Of a DNA stretch of 64,000 nucleotides, positions 20,561 to 31,390 are shown piece by piece (the first letter of the stretch is position 1; every line of letters begins with the position of its first letter). The notes beneath the pieces were generated by a model that was not told where the DNA came from, searched no databases, and worked only from the letters and a program-made list of their open reading frames with translations. Source of the DNA: Streptomyces hilarionis (GTDB taxonomy: Bacteria > Actinomycetota > Actinomycetes > Streptomycetales > Streptomycetaceae); contig NZ_JAHHIT010000052.1 of NCBI RefSeq assembly GCF_024539675.1, positions 1 through 64,000 of the forward strand. Direction: 5' to 3'. The translations under genes were made by a program, and so were the position numbers.

Positions 20561-22338
20561 CCGCCCAGTCCGCTCAGGCCGGTGGGGACATGCATCGACT
20601 TCACCGTCTTGCCGCCGCCGACGTACATGTGGACGCCGCAGGGCAGACAGGGGTCGAAGCTGCGGACGGCGCGCATGATGTCGATGCCCTTGAAGTTCTC
20701 CGGGGTGTTCTCCTCGAAGATCGGGGTGTTCTGCACCGCGTCCTCGTACGGGCCCGGGGTGCCGTAGGAGTCGCGGACGCTGGCGTTCCAGGGGGTGGGC
20801 GGGTACGGGTGGTAGTTGGCGATCTTGCCGTCCCGGATCACCATGTGGTGGGAGAGGACTCCGCGGACCGCCTCGGTGAAGCCGACGCCGACGCCCTCCT
20901 GCGGCACCTCGAACTTCTCCCAGGTCTGGGTGCGTCCGGCGCGGACCTCCGCCAGTCCCTTCTCGGCGCAGTGCAGGGCGACGGCGGCGGCGTACGCCTG
21001 GAAGTAGGTGCGCGCGCGGTTGCGTTCCAGGGCGTTGGACCACTTCGGGATCCGCCACTCGAAGGTGGTCTCCGGTTTGGTCATGGTGCGCGGCAGGTTG
21101 ATGACCACGCTGTGCCCGGTGGCCTTGACGTAGCCGATGTCGACGAGCCCGGACAGGGCGGTGGACCACAGGCGGGCGATGGGGCCGCCGCCGGTGTCGA
21201 GGGCGAGGTGGTCCTTGCCGTCGAACCAGCGCGGGGACATGACCCAGCTGTACTTGTCGTCGAAGTCGCGCTTCTGCGGGGCGGGGATGGTGTGCTGGTT
21301 CCACGGGTGGCGCGGGTCCACCGGGTTGCCGAGCGGGTCGTGGGTGACGAACTGCTCCGCCCCCTGCCAGTCCTCGTAGTAGGAACTGCCCAGCAGGATG
21401 CGGATGCCGAGGTTGATCTCGGTGAGGTCGTTGGTGACCAGCTTGCCGTCCACGACGACACCGGGGGTGACGAACATCTTCCGTCCCCAGTCGGTCATGT
21501 TGGCGTAGGTGAAGTCGCAGTGCTCGGGGTCGTTGAGCGCGCCCCAGCAGCCGAGCAGGACACGGCGGCGGCCCACTTCCTCGTAGCCGGGCAGCGCCTC
21601 GTAGAAGAAGTCGAACAGGTCGTCGTGCAGGGGCACGACGCGCTTCATGAACTCGACGTAGCGCATCAGCCGGCTGAGGTAGTCCGTGAAGAGCTGCACG
21701 GAGGCGATGGTGCCGACGCCGCCCGGGTAGAGCGTGGAGGGGTGCACATGGCGGCCCTCCATCAGGCAGAACATCTCCCGGGTGTAGCGGCTGACCTGGA
21801 GGGCCTCGCGGTAGAACTCCCCTTCGAGGGGGTTCAGCGAGCGCATGATGTCGGCGATCGTGCGGTAGCCGTGCTCGGCCGCGTGCGGGGCCTCGGTGCG
21901 CTCGGCGAGTTCGAGGACGCCGGGGTTGGTCTCCTTGACCATCTTCTCGCAGTAGTCGACCCCGACCAGGTTCTCCTGGAAGATGTTGTGGTCGAACATG
22001 TACTCCGCGGACTCGCCGAGGTTGATGATCCACTCGGCCAGGTGCGGCGGCTTCACGCCGTACGCCATGTTCTGCGCGTACACCGAGCAGGTGGCGTGGT
22101 TGTCGCCGCAGATCCCGCAGATGCGGCTGGTGATGAAGTGGGCGTCGCGCGGGTCCTTGCCGCGCATGAAGACGCTGTAGCCGCGGAAGACCGACGAGGT
22201 GCTGTAGCACTCCGCGACCCGCTTCTGCTTGAAGTCGATCTTCGTGTGGATGCCGAGGGAGCCCACGATCCGGGTGATCGGGTCCCAGGCCATCTCCACC
22301 AGGCCGCTGCCGTCGCCGGCCGCCTTCGTCGTTGCCAT
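20557..22338 (-). CDS. hhyL: [NiFe]-hydrogenase large subunit, group 1h type
   Basis: 593 residues, carrying the NiFe(CN)2CO site. The N-terminal ligand motif is SRICGICGDN (Cys74 and Cys77), and the C-terminal motif DPCLPCGVH provides Cys564 and Cys567. A 23-residue tail after His570 would be removed by the maturation protease encoded at 16692-17258. Overall sequence, the partner small subunit and the conserved accessory genes point to the high-affinity actinobacterial H2-uptake class that lets Streptomyces and mycobacteria oxidise atmospheric H2. The stop overlaps the NifU-like gene, and 106 bases separate it from the small-subunit gene. Confidence 0.95.
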   Translation of the reverse strand: MATTKAAGDGSGLVEMAWDPITRIVGSLGIHTKIDFKQKRVAECYSTSSVFRGYSVFMRGKDPRDAHFITSRICGICGDNHATCSVYAQNMAYGVKPPHLAEWIINLGESAEYMFDHNIFQENLVGVDYCEKMVKETNPGVLELAERTEAPHAAEHGYRTIADIMRSLNPLEGEFYREALQVSRYTREMFCLMEGRHVHPSTLYPGGVGTIASVQLFTDYLSRLMRYVEFMKRVVPLHDDLFDFFYEALPGYEEVGRRRVLLGCWGALNDPEHCDFTYANMTDWGRKMFVTPGVVVDGKLVTNDLTEINLGIRILLGSSYYEDWQGAEQFVTHDPLGNPVDPRHPWNQHTIPAPQKRDFDDKYSWVMSPRWFDGKDHLALDTGGGPIARLWSTALSGLVDIGYVKATGHSVVINLPRTMTKPETTFEWRIPKWSNALERNRARTYFQAYAAAVALHCAEKGLAEVRAGRTQTWEKFEVPQEGVGVGFTEAVRGVLSHHMVIRDGKIANYHPYPPTPWNASVRDSYGTPGPYEDAVQNTPIFEENTPENFKGIDIMRAVRSFDPCLPCGVHMYVGGGKTVKSMHVPTGLSGLGG

Positions 22339-22444
22339 CGTGTGCCGTGCCCTTCGTTGCGCGGGGGTGCTCGGTCGTGGGGGGGGTGCGCTGAGCAGAA
22401 ACGGGTCGGTCGCAGGTCGTGCGCGGGTCAGTCGCGGCGGGGTG

Positions 22445-23518
22445 TCACCAGGGCGGCCGGTAGCCGGTGGTGATCTTCTGCCCGGTACGGCGCCACCTGG
22501 GCTCCTGGTCCACCGTCCTCGCCGTGATCGAGCGCAGTCTGCGGACCACGGCTCCGTAGGCGCCGCTGGCCGTGCTGGAGACCTTGGCGCCGGGCGGCTC
22601 GTCCATGAACGGCATGAACTTGTCGGGGAAGCCGGGCATGGTGCACGCGATGCAGATGCCGCCGACGTTCGGGCAGCCGCCGATGCCGTTCATCCACCCG
22701 CGCTTGGGCACGTTGCACTTGACGACCGGTCCCCAGCAGCCCAGCTTGACCAGGCACTTCGGGGAGTCGTACGACAGGGCGAACTCGCCCTGCTCGTAGT
22801 AGCCGGCACGGTCGCAGCCCTCGTGGACGGTGGCCCCGAACAGCCAGGTGGGCCGCAGCTTGTCGTCCAGCGGGATCATCGGCGCGGCGCCGGTGGCCTG
22901 GTAGAGCAGATACGTGAGCGTCTCGGAGAAGTTGTCGGGCTGGATGGGGCAGCCGGGGACGCACACGATGGGGATGCCGGCGTGGGACTTCCAGTCCCAG
23001 CCCAGGTAGTCGGGCACGCCCATCGCGCCGGTCGGGTTGCCCGCCATGGCGTGGATGCCGCCGTAGGTGGCGCAGGTGCCGATGGCGACGACCGCCAGGG
23101 CCTTCGGGGCCAGCCGGTCGATCCACTCGCTGGTGGTGATGGGCTGGCCGGTCTCCGGGTTGTCGCCGAACCCGCACCAGTAGCCCTCCGGCTTGATCGC
23201 CTCGTTGGGGATCGACCCCTCGACGACCAGCACGAACGGGTCGATCTCGCCCCGCTCCCCCTTGAAGAACCACTCGATGAACGTGTCCGAGCCGCCGACG
23301 GGACCGCATTCGAAGTCGATGAGCGGCCAGTGGACGGCGATCTTCGGCAGCCCCGGCAGCACGCCGAGCACGATCTCCTCGATGCTCGGCTGCATGGCCG
23401 CGGTCAGCGCGACGGAGTCGCCGTCGCAGCTCAGACCCGCGTTGATCCAGAGGATGTGGATCGTGGGCGTCTCGTCGGCGGGCGCAGCGCCGTCCGTCTT
23501 CGCCGTCGCCTCAGTCAT
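22445..23518 (-). CDS. hhyS: [NiFe]-hydrogenase small subunit with CxxD proximal-cluster motif
   Basis: 357 residues, carrying the iron-sulfur electron relay. Where most small subunits have CxxC near the N-terminus, this one has C31-D-G-D34. The proximal cluster should therefore be bound by three Cys and one Asp, as known for the oxygen-tolerant actinobacterial class. Other cluster ligands lie in GTCATYGG, VPGCPIQP, CLVKLGCWGPVVKCN and GGCPNVGGICIACTMPGFPD. There is no Tat signal or C-terminal membrane helix, so the enzyme is not exported by the usual route. AGGAGG stands 7 bases before the ATG. Confidence 0.95.
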   Translation of the reverse strand: MTEATAKTDGAAPADETPTIHILWINAGLSCDGDSVALTAAMQPSIEEIVLGVLPGLPKIAVHWPLIDFECGPVGGSDTFIEWFFKGERGEIDPFVLVVEGSIPNEAIKPEGYWCGFGDNPETGQPITTSEWIDRLAPKALAVVAIGTCATYGGIHAMAGNPTGAMGVPDYLGWDWKSHAGIPIVCVPGCPIQPDNFSETLTYLLYQATGAAPMIPLDDKLRPTWLFGATVHEGCDRAGYYEQGEFALSYDSPKCLVKLGCWGPVVKCNVPKRGWMNGIGGCPNVGGICIACTMPGFPDKFMPFMDEPPGAKVSSTASGAYGAVVRRLRSITARTVDQEPRWRRTGQKITTGYRPPW

Positions 23519-23618
23519 GGGACCGCCTCCTGGGGAGGTGAGGGATGAGAGCCTGCGTTCAGGCCGTCGTTTCTTCGTAACAGGCGCGGGGCCGGGACGG
23601 GACGTCGGCGAGGGCCGT

Positions 23619-25361
23619 TCAGGTGACGTCCGCGGTGGAGGGGGCCGGGCCCGTTTCGGCAACCGCGGCCGGGGCGAGGTGCGGCGGGGTGCACGAGGGC
23701 CGCTCCTTGTGGACGAAGCTGCGGCGCAGTGCGTGGTACGGCGCGTCGGGGTCGTCGAAGGTCCGGCGCATCCGGGTGAGCTCCCGCTCGCGGAAGGCCG
23801 CCAGCGCGGTCGCGCTGCGCGGTCCGTCCCGCCCGGCCTTCTTGGCGGCGATCCGGGACGCGGTCGCCGGGAGCGCCGCCAGCCGCAGGGCCAGGCCGGC
23901 GACCTCGCGCGCGAAATCACCGGGACCGCTGTCGACGACGCGGTCGACGAGCCCGAGGCGCAGCGCGCCCTTCGCGCTCACCGGCAGGGCGTCGCTCAGG
24001 AGCCGCCCGGCCGTCTCGGGGCCCACCCTGCGCGGGAGCGTGTGGGTCCAGTACTCCGAGCCGTACAGGCCCATCAGGCGGTAGTGGGGGTTCAGCACGG
24101 CGCCCGAGCGGCACCACACCTCGTCGGCCGCGAGGGCGAGCATGACGCCGCCCGCCGCGGCGTTTCCCGCGAGCGCCGAGACCACCAGCCGGTCCGTCGT
24201 CGTCAGGACCGCCTCGACCAGGTCGTCGATGGCGTTGATGTTCGCCCAGGACTCGGCCGCGGGGTCGTCGGCCGCCTCGATGACGTTGAGGTGGATCCCG
24301 TGGGAGAAGACGTCCCGTTCGCCGCCCAGCACCAGCACCGACGTGGGACGCCCGCACGCTTCCCGGTAGGCGTCCAGCAGACGCCGGCACTGCTCGGTGC
24401 TCATGGCGCCGCCGGGGAAGGAGAAGGAGAGGAAGCCCGCGTCGCCGTCCTCGCGGTAGCGGATGTCCGCCCAGGTGCGGCGCCGGTCGGACGAGAGGGC
24501 CGCGGGCCTCTCGGGCAGCGGCGGCAGCCGGTCGCCCAGGGCCCGCACGGCGGGCAGCTTGAACGTGGGGGGCCGGCCGGGTGCGCGCCGGGGCCGCAGC
24601 TCGGGGATCCACACGGCGCCGTCCCGGGTGGCCCGGCAGATCGCCCCGGCCCTGGTCGCCAGCAGTGCGCCGGGACGGCCGCGCAGCACGTCCTCGGGGT
24701 GACCGCCGTGCAGGTACCACTCGCCGCCGAGGAGCGTGTCCAGCACGCCGGGCTGCGAGTCGGCGGCCCTCAGCTTGCGCAGGACGGTCCGCGTCGAGTC
24801 CTCGGCCCAGTCGATCCGCCGGACGCTCTGGTCGAGGTGGGGACGCGTGCGCAGAGGGGCATCCCCCGTGGCTGCGGGGCCCTGTCCGCGCGGCACGTGC
24901 ACGCCCCCGGCGAAGCGTTCCACGGCGAGCAGCAGGGCCTCCAGCGCGGCATCGGCGATCTCGCCCCGGTACAGGTCGCTCTTGGACACCGCCTCGGGAA
25001 GCCGGCAGGGCGCCTCGGCCCACACGTCCCCCGCGTCCATCTCCCGGTCGGCCTGAAGCACGGTGACGCCCCACCGATCGACGCCCTCGTGGATCGCCCA
25101 GTCGAGGGAGGACGGCCCGCGGTCGCCCACGGGCCCCGGATGGACGACGAAGCAGGGATACGCCGCCCAGACCTCCTCGGGGATCGCCGACTTCAGCATC
25201 GGCGCCACGACGAGCTGCGGCGCGTGCCGCCGCACGGCCTCCGTCGGCGAGCGGTCCGGCAGGGCGAGCTCGACGGCCACCCGGTGGCCGCGGTCGCGCA
25301 GTTCGGCGTGGACGCGCTGGGTCAGGCTGTTGAACGCGCTGGCCAGGATCAGGATGTGCAC
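23619..25361 (-). CDS. hypX: HypX/HoxX hydrogenase maturation protein
   Basis: 580 residues, two domains. The N-terminal ~260 residues form a formyltetrahydrofolate-using module (VVHPGPVGDRGPSSLDWAI, WGVTVLQADREMDAGD). The C-terminal half is an enoyl-CoA hydratase/isomerase fold (FSFPGGAMSTEQCRRLLDAY, GNAAAGGVMLALAADEVWC). HypX makes the CO ligand of the [NiFe] iron from a one-carbon folate through formyl-CoA under aerobic conditions, so its presence supports assembly in air. The GTG start at 25361 follows GGAGG. It lies 100 bases upstream of the small-subunit gene. Confidence 0.92.
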   Translation of the reverse strand: MHILILASAFNSLTQRVHAELRDRGHRVAVELALPDRSPTEAVRRHAPQLVVAPMLKSAIPEEVWAAYPCFVVHPGPVGDRGPSSLDWAIHEGVDRWGVTVLQADREMDAGDVWAEAPCRLPEAVSKSDLYRGEIADAALEALLLAVERFAGGVHVPRGQGPAATGDAPLRTRPHLDQSVRRIDWAEDSTRTVLRKLRAADSQPGVLDTLLGGEWYLHGGHPEDVLRGRPGALLATRAGAICRATRDGAVWIPELRPRRAPGRPPTFKLPAVRALGDRLPPLPERPAALSSDRRRTWADIRYREDGDAGFLSFSFPGGAMSTEQCRRLLDAYREACGRPTSVLVLGGERDVFSHGIHLNVIEAADDPAAESWANINAIDDLVEAVLTTTDRLVVSALAGNAAAGGVMLALAADEVWCRSGAVLNPHYRLMGLYGSEYWTHTLPRRVGPETAGRLLSDALPVSAKGALRLGLVDRVVDSGPGDFAREVAGLALRLAALPATASRIAAKKAGRDGPRSATALAAFRERELTRMRRTFDDPDAPYHALRRSFVHKERPSCTPPHLAPAAVAETGPAPSTADVT

Positions 25362-25572
25362 GGCTGCCTCCGGGCGGGCGGGCGAACGGCCGGCAGCGAG
25401 GGGCCGCCGACGCGATCCTCGGCCACGGAGGGTTGGCGGCCCCGGCGGCAGGCGGCGCGGTCATCCGAAAGCGGACCCCGATGCGCCGTCCGGCCCCGCC
25501 CGCACCGGCCCGGGGCCCGGCGGTGCGATGACGCGGGGGGCCCGGCCGGGCCGGGCCGGCGGCGTCCGGTGG

Positions 25573-25830
25573 TCAGCGGCGCCGCAGGGCGTCGGTGACG
25601 CGCTCCCACGGGGTGCGGGTGGCGCCGAAACCGGTCTCGTGGGACCAGAGGTGGGTGCAGGAGGGGCACTGGAGGTGGAGCAGGCTCCCGGCGTGGGAGA
25701 GCAGGTAGCGCCAGTGCTCCGAGCAGGTGCGCCCCTCCTCGCAGGTGGCGCACCCGCGGTGGTCGCCGCAGTTCGGGCACGCGACCCAGGCGCGGCGGCC
25801 GACGTCGGCCTGCGGGTCAAGCGGCAGCAT
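25573..25830 (-). CDS. small zinc-ribbon-like protein at head of hydrogenase operon
   Basis: 85 residues with many possible metal ligands: CPNCGDHRGCATCEEGRTC, then SEHWRYLLSHAGSLLHL, then CPSCTHLWSHE. The pattern suggests one or two zinc ribbons. It overlaps the end of the upstream 104-residue gene by 14 bases and is followed by 211 bases before hypX. It could be a zinc-dependent regulator or a maturation helper; neither is shown. Confidence 0.62.
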   Translation of the reverse strand: MLPLDPQADVGRRAWVACPNCGDHRGCATCEEGRTCSEHWRYLLSHAGSLLHLQCPSCTHLWSHETGFGATRTPWERVTDALRRR

Positions 25831-26131
25831 GGCCGTCTCCCCGCCGCGGCAGCACGCCGGCGGCGACCAGGTCGTCGTACACCCGCTGCTGCTCCGCGCT
25901 GAGTCCGGAGTACAGCAGCCCGTACGCCGCCTCCTCGCCCCGCAGGGCGGCCACGGGGTCCCAGTCGGGGCCGAGGGCGTCCAGGACGTGGGCGCGCCGG
26001 AGCATTTCGTGCGCGCTGAGGTCGACGACCAGGTCGGCCGGGGGCGGGTCGTCGCGCCGGTCCGCCGTGGGCCCGCTCGGCGCGGCGGGCTCGTCCGGGT
26101 CGCCGGGCAGGGCGCGGTCGTGGGTGGACAT
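25817..26131 (-). CDS. conserved small protein at head of hydrogenase operon (possibly DUF6400)
   Basis: 104 residues, acidic. The core is DLVVDLSAHEMLRRAHVLDA, then LGPDWDPVAALRGEEAAYGLLYSGLSAEQQRVYDDLVAAGVL, mostly helical. I associate this with DUF6400 only from weak memory. There is no ribosome-binding site before the ATG at 26131. A -10-like TACGTT ends 7 bases before it, so the operon transcript may begin at this ATG. If so, this is the leaderless first gene of the hydrogenase block. Confidence 0.62.
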   Translation of the reverse strand: MSTHDRALPGDPDEPAAPSGPTADRRDDPPPADLVVDLSAHEMLRRAHVLDALGPDWDPVAALRGEEAAYGLLYSGLSAEQQRVYDDLVAAGVLPRRGDGHAAA

Positions 26132-26138
26132 GCGACCG

Positions 26139-26168
26139 AACGTAGGCAAACGGTCCTCACCCGGGCAA
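26139..26168 (-). promoter_or_regulatory. candidate promoter for the hydrogenase operon
   Basis: On the minus strand a -35-like TTGCCC (26163-26168) and a -10-like TACGTT (26139-26144) are 18 bases apart. The -10 ends 7 bases before the ATG at 26131, predicting a start site at or next to the ATG. This is the only good promoter pair I found at the head of the ~16-kb block; shorter gaps at 23519-23618 and 25362-25572 could hold internal promoters. Confidence 0.45.
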
Positions 26169-26418
26169 GAGCGGGTGGGAGACGTCACAGAGGGACGAAC
26201 GCACCGAGGACACCCTCGGTCGGCCCGAAGAGTCCCGTTGGCGTGATTTGCGAGCTTGCACCCCAATGGGACGCCGATGCCGGGGAATTGACGCGCCCTT
26301 CGTCACCGCCCGTGCACGCAGCGAGTTTTCGCTTCCGCCCCACAGGGAGTCGTGTGAGACTGACGTCCACCGTCCGCATCGCGGACCCCGTCCGCACCGT
26401 CCCCCACGAAAGTGCGCC

Positions 26419-27087
26419 GTGCGCTCTCTCCCACTGCCGCTCACCCTCACCGCGCGCCTGTCCCCCGTGGCCGTGCTCGCCTGCGCGGGCTGGGCGCTGA
26501 CGTCCGGACCGCTCACCGCCACCCAGGACACCGCGGCCAAGGACACGCAGAAGACCCAGTCCGAGACGACGGCCGCGCCGTCCACGACGGCCGCGTCCAA
26601 GACGTACGGCGCCGCGCCCGCGCCCTGCACCGGCGTGGCCGCGAAGACGATCACGACGCTGGTGCCGGGCGCCAAGACGGCCGGCAAGGAGATCCCGTCC
26701 ACGGACACCGGTCTGCGCCGCACCTGCTCGTGGAACGCGCTCAAGGGGTACGACTACCGCTGGCTCGACGTCTCCTTCGAGATCACGGACTCGGACGACG
26801 CGGCGCAGAGCTCGTACAAGGAGCGCATCAAGGAGAAGAGCGGCGGCGGGGCGGTGCCGGGGCTCGGGAACGCGGGCTACTCCGTGGTCAACCTGACGAC
26901 GGAGGACAAGCAGCAGACCCGGGAGGGCGTCGTCATCGCCCAGGTCGCGAACGCGCTGGTCGTCGTCAACTACAACGGCAGCGACTTCGAGTCGAAGAAG
27001 GCGCCTTCCACCGACGAGATCAACAAGGGTGCGATCAAGGCGGCCAAGGAAGCGGTGGCGGCCTTGCAGAACGCGCCGAAGGCCTGA
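26419..27087 (+). CDS. putative secreted lipoprotein (DUF3558-like)
   Basis: 222 residues. The GTG at 26419 starts an N-terminus RSLPLPLTLTARLSPVAVLA followed by CAG, a loose lipobox (V-L-A-C), then a Thr/Ala/Lys-rich linker. The globular part has a Cys pair (PAPCTGVAAK, then LRRTCSWNAL) and YRWLDVSFEITDSDDAAQ. The CSW context resembles DUF3558-type surface lipoproteins, but this is a weak resemblance. It is transcribed away from the hydrogenase locus. Confidence 0.62.
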   Translation: MRSLPLPLTLTARLSPVAVLACAGWALTSGPLTATQDTAAKDTQKTQSETTAAPSTTAASKTYGAAPAPCTGVAAKTITTLVPGAKTAGKEIPSTDTGLRRTCSWNALKGYDYRWLDVSFEITDSDDAAQSSYKERIKEKSGGGAVPGLGNAGYSVVNLTTEDKQQTREGVVIAQVANALVVVNYNGSDFESKKAPSTDEINKGAIKAAKEAVAALQNAPKA

Positions 27088-27142
27088 CCGCTCGGGGCGC
27101 CGAGCGGGCGAAGGCCGGAGGAGCGTGAGCGCCCCTCCGGCC
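27088..27142. terminator. tandem hairpins between convergent genes
   Basis: Two perfect inverted repeats: CCGCTCGG-GGCG-CCGAGCGG at 27088-27107 (8-base stem, 4-base loop), and GGCCGGAGG (27113-27121) with CCTCCGGCC (27134-27142), a 9-base stem. They sit between the lipoprotein stop and the NCS1 transporter stop and can end transcripts from both sides. Confidence 0.75.
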
Positions 27143-27179
27143 GTTCGGCGCGGCACGCGCGACGTCATCGTCCCGCACG

Positions 27180-28709
<1,530 letters not shown>

Positions 28710-28764
28710 GGGCAGGCCAATCAAACGAGGGGCGGATCCGGAAAGGCCGTGCGGGTCTCCGGGT

Positions 28765-28792
28765 CCCCTCCTCCGGGGAGGTGGAGGAGGGG
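28765..28792 (-). terminator. hairpin between LLM oxidoreductase and transporter genes
   Basis: Perfect 10-base inverted repeat CCCCTCCTCC (28765-28774) and GGAGGAGGGG (28783-28792) with an 8-base loop, in the 152-base gap before the transporter start. It probably ends or attenuates the catabolic transcript ahead of the transporter. Confidence 0.6.
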
Positions 28793-28861
28793 AGAACGGG
28801 AGTGGGGGGAAGGGGAGTTGCTCCTGAGGACGAGTGGGCGGGCCCCTGGGGACGGGCCGGG

Positions 28862-29881
28862 TCAGCCGCCCACGGCCGGGATGACGGTCGTGCCGTAGGC
28901 GTCGATGGTGGCCTCCTGCGCGTCGTGCATGTCGTAGAGGGCGAACTGGTCGACGCCCAGCTCGCGCAGTGCGGTCAGCTTCTCGATGTGCTTCTCGACC
29001 GGTCCGACGACGCAGAACCGGTCGACGATCTCGTCGGGCACGAACGCGGTGTCGGGGTTGTCGGCCCGGCCGTGGTGCGAGTAGTCGTACCCCTCACGGG
29101 ACTTGATGTAGTCGGTGAGCTCGTCGGGGACGGCGGCGGAGTGCGCGCCGTACTTGGAGACGAGGTCGGCCACGTGGTTGCCGACCATGCCGCCGAACCA
29201 GCGGCACTGCTCGCGCGCGTGGGCGAGCGCCTCGGGCGAGTCGTCCTCGGTGACGTACGCCGGGGCGGCGACGCAGATCTTCACCTCGGCGGGGTCGCGG
29301 CCGGCGGCGACGGCGGCGTCCTTGACGGCCTTCACCATGTACTCGGTGAGGTAGAGGTCGGCGAGCTGGAGGATGAAGCCGTCGGCCTCCTCGCCGGTCA
29401 TCTTCAGCGCCTTGGGACCGTACGCGGCCATCCAGACGGGCAGCTGCGCGCCCTCCTTGATCCAGGGGAACCTGACGACCGTGCCGCCGAGGTCGGCCTC
29501 CTCGCCCGAGCCGAGCGCCCGGATGACCTTCATGGCCTCGCTGATGCGGGCCAGGGTGTTCGGGGCGCGGCCCGCGACGCGCATCGCGGAGTCGCCGCGG
29601 CCGATCCCGCACACGGTGCGGTTGCCGAACATGTCGTTGAGGGTGGCGAAGGTGGAGGCGGTGACCTCCCAGGTGCGGGTGCCGGGGTTCGTCACCATCG
29701 GCCCGACCGTCAGCCTGCTCGTGTTCGCGAGGATCTGACTGTAGATCACGAACGGCTCCTGCCACAGGACGGCGGAGTCGAAGGTCCAGCCGTAGGTGAA
29801 GCCGTTGCGCTCGGCGCGCTGCATCAGCTCGACGACCCTCGTGGCCGGCGGGTCGGTCTGAAGGACGAGTCCGAAGTCCAT
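28862..29881 (-). CDS. LLM-class F420/flavin-dependent oxidoreductase (TIGR03842-like)
   Basis: 339 residues, a luciferase-like TIM barrel. It begins MDFGLVLQTDPPATRVVELM and includes TNPGTRTWEVTASTFATLND, VCGIGRGDSAMRVAGRAP and WMAAYGPKALKMTGEEADGF, typical of the F420-dependent branch related to methylenetetrahydromethanopterin reductase. Members of this subfamily commonly sit beside dihydropyrimidinase genes. The gene lies 11 bases after the dihydropyrimidinase gene, so the two are co-translated. It may do a redox step in pyrimidine or hydantoin breakdown; the reaction is not known. Confidence 0.85.
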   Translation of the reverse strand: MDFGLVLQTDPPATRVVELMQRAERNGFTYGWTFDSAVLWQEPFVIYSQILANTSRLTVGPMVTNPGTRTWEVTASTFATLNDMFGNRTVCGIGRGDSAMRVAGRAPNTLARISEAMKVIRALGSGEEADLGGTVVRFPWIKEGAQLPVWMAAYGPKALKMTGEEADGFILQLADLYLTEYMVKAVKDAAVAAGRDPAEVKICVAAPAYVTEDDSPEALAHAREQCRWFGGMVGNHVADLVSKYGAHSAAVPDELTDYIKSREGYDYSHHGRADNPDTAFVPDEIVDRFCVVGPVEKHIEKLTALRELGVDQFALYDMHDAQEATIDAYGTTVIPAVGG

Positions 29882-29892
29882 GTGCGCTGCTC

Positions 29893-31296
29893 CTAGTCGA
29901 GGTACTGGCAGGTGGAGCGCGGGGTGTAGACGCCGTGACCGGCGTGTCCGGTGTACTCCCGCTCGGTGATGACGAGTTCGCCGCGCGACAGGACCGTCTC
30001 GACGCGGCCGGTGAGCCGTCTGCCCTCGTACGCCGAGTAGTCGACGTTCATGTGGTGGGTCTCGGCGGAGACGACCTGCTCGGCGTGCGGGTCGTAGATG
30101 ACGACGTCGGCGTCGGCCCCCGGGGCGAGGGTGCCCTTCTTGGGGTACATGCCGAACATGCGGGCCGGGGTGGCACAGGCGATCTCGATCCAGCGGCGGC
30201 GGCTGATGTGCCCGTCGACGACGGCCTGGTGGAGCAGGTCCATGCGGTTCTCGACGCCCGGCAGACCGTTGGGGATCTTCGAGAAGTCGCCCCGGCCGAG
30301 CTCCTTCTGACCCACGAAGCAGAAGGGGCAGTGGTCGGTGGAGACGACCTGGAGGTCGTTGGTGCGCAGCCCCCGCCACAGCTTCGCCTGGTGCTCCCTG
30401 GGCCGCAGCGGTGTGGAGCACACGTACTTGGAGCCCTCGAAGCCGGGCTCGGCGAGGTTGTCGGTGGACAGGAACAGATACTGCGGACACGTCTCGCCGA
30501 AGACGGGCAGCCCCTCGTCGCGCGCCCGGGCCAGTTCCGCGACCGCTTCCGCCGCCGACACGTGCACCACGTACAGCGGGGCCCCGGCGACCTGCGCGAG
30601 CCGGATGGCGCGGTGGGTGGCCTCGGCCTCCAGAAGGGCCTTGCGGACCTCGCCGTGGAACCGGGGATCGGTCTCGCCGCGCGACAGGGCCTGCTCGACG
30701 AGGACGTCGATGGCGATGCCGTTCTCCGCGTGCATCATGATCAGTCCGCCGTTCTCGGCGGAGCGCTGCATGGCGCGCAGGATCTGACCGTCGTCGCTGT
30801 AGAAGACGCCGGGGTAGGCCATGAACTGCTTGAAGGAGGTGACGCCCTCCTCCACCAGCAGGTCCATCTCCTTGAGCGTGTCCTGGTTCACGTCGGAGAC
30901 GATCATGTGGAAGCCGTAGTCGATCGCGCAGTTGCCCTCCGCCTTGGCGTGCCAGGCGTCGAGGCCCTCGCGCAGGCTGCGCCCGACGCTCTGCACGGCG
31001 AAGTCGACGATCGTCGTCGTGCCGCCCCAGGCGGCCGCCCGGGTGCCGGTCTCGAAGGTGTCGGAGGCGAAGGTGCCGCCGAACGGCAGCTCCATGTGGG
31101 TGTGGACGTCGACCCCGCCCGGGATGACGTACTTCCCGGTGGCGTCGATGACCCTCTCGGCGGTCCAGGCCCCGGCGGCCGGGGTGCCGGAGGCGGCGAG
31201 GGCGGCGATCCGGCCGTCCTCAATCAGGACGTCGGCGTGGATCTCGTCGGACGCGGTGATGACGAGACCACCCCGGATGACGGTACGGCTGCTCAT
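29893..31296 (-). CDS. hydA: dihydropyrimidinase / hydantoinase
   Basis: 467 residues, amidohydrolase superfamily. It opens dihydrouracil, dihydrothymine or hydantoin rings to N-carbamoyl amino acids. Metal-site residues are visible: VDVHTHMEL (HxH), the carboxylated-Lys region EEGVTSFKQFMAYPG, MMHAENG, YVVHVSAAEA and VSTDHCPF. The length is normal. Its product is the substrate of the amidohydrolases encoded at 31391-32233 and 35349-36191. 94 bases separate it from the first of these. Confidence 0.93.
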   Translation of the reverse strand: MSSRTVIRGGLVITASDEIHADVLIEDGRIAALAASGTPAAGAWTAERVIDATGKYVIPGGVDVHTHMELPFGGTFASDTFETGTRAAAWGGTTTIVDFAVQSVGRSLREGLDAWHAKAEGNCAIDYGFHMIVSDVNQDTLKEMDLLVEEGVTSFKQFMAYPGVFYSDDGQILRAMQRSAENGGLIMMHAENGIAIDVLVEQALSRGETDPRFHGEVRKALLEAEATHRAIRLAQVAGAPLYVVHVSAAEAVAELARARDEGLPVFGETCPQYLFLSTDNLAEPGFEGSKYVCSTPLRPREHQAKLWRGLRTNDLQVVSTDHCPFCFVGQKELGRGDFSKIPNGLPGVENRMDLLHQAVVDGHISRRRWIEIACATPARMFGMYPKKGTLAPGADADVVIYDPHAEQVVSAETHHMNVDYSAYEGRRLTGRVETVLSRGELVITEREYTGHAGHGVYTPRSTCQYLD

Positions 31297-31390
31297 ACTC
31301 CCTCTCCTGCCGTGTTCAACACTGGTGTCGTGCCTGGAGGGCGCCGCCGGCCCGGTTCCCGTGCCCCGGACCGGCGACGGCTGCGGCCGG

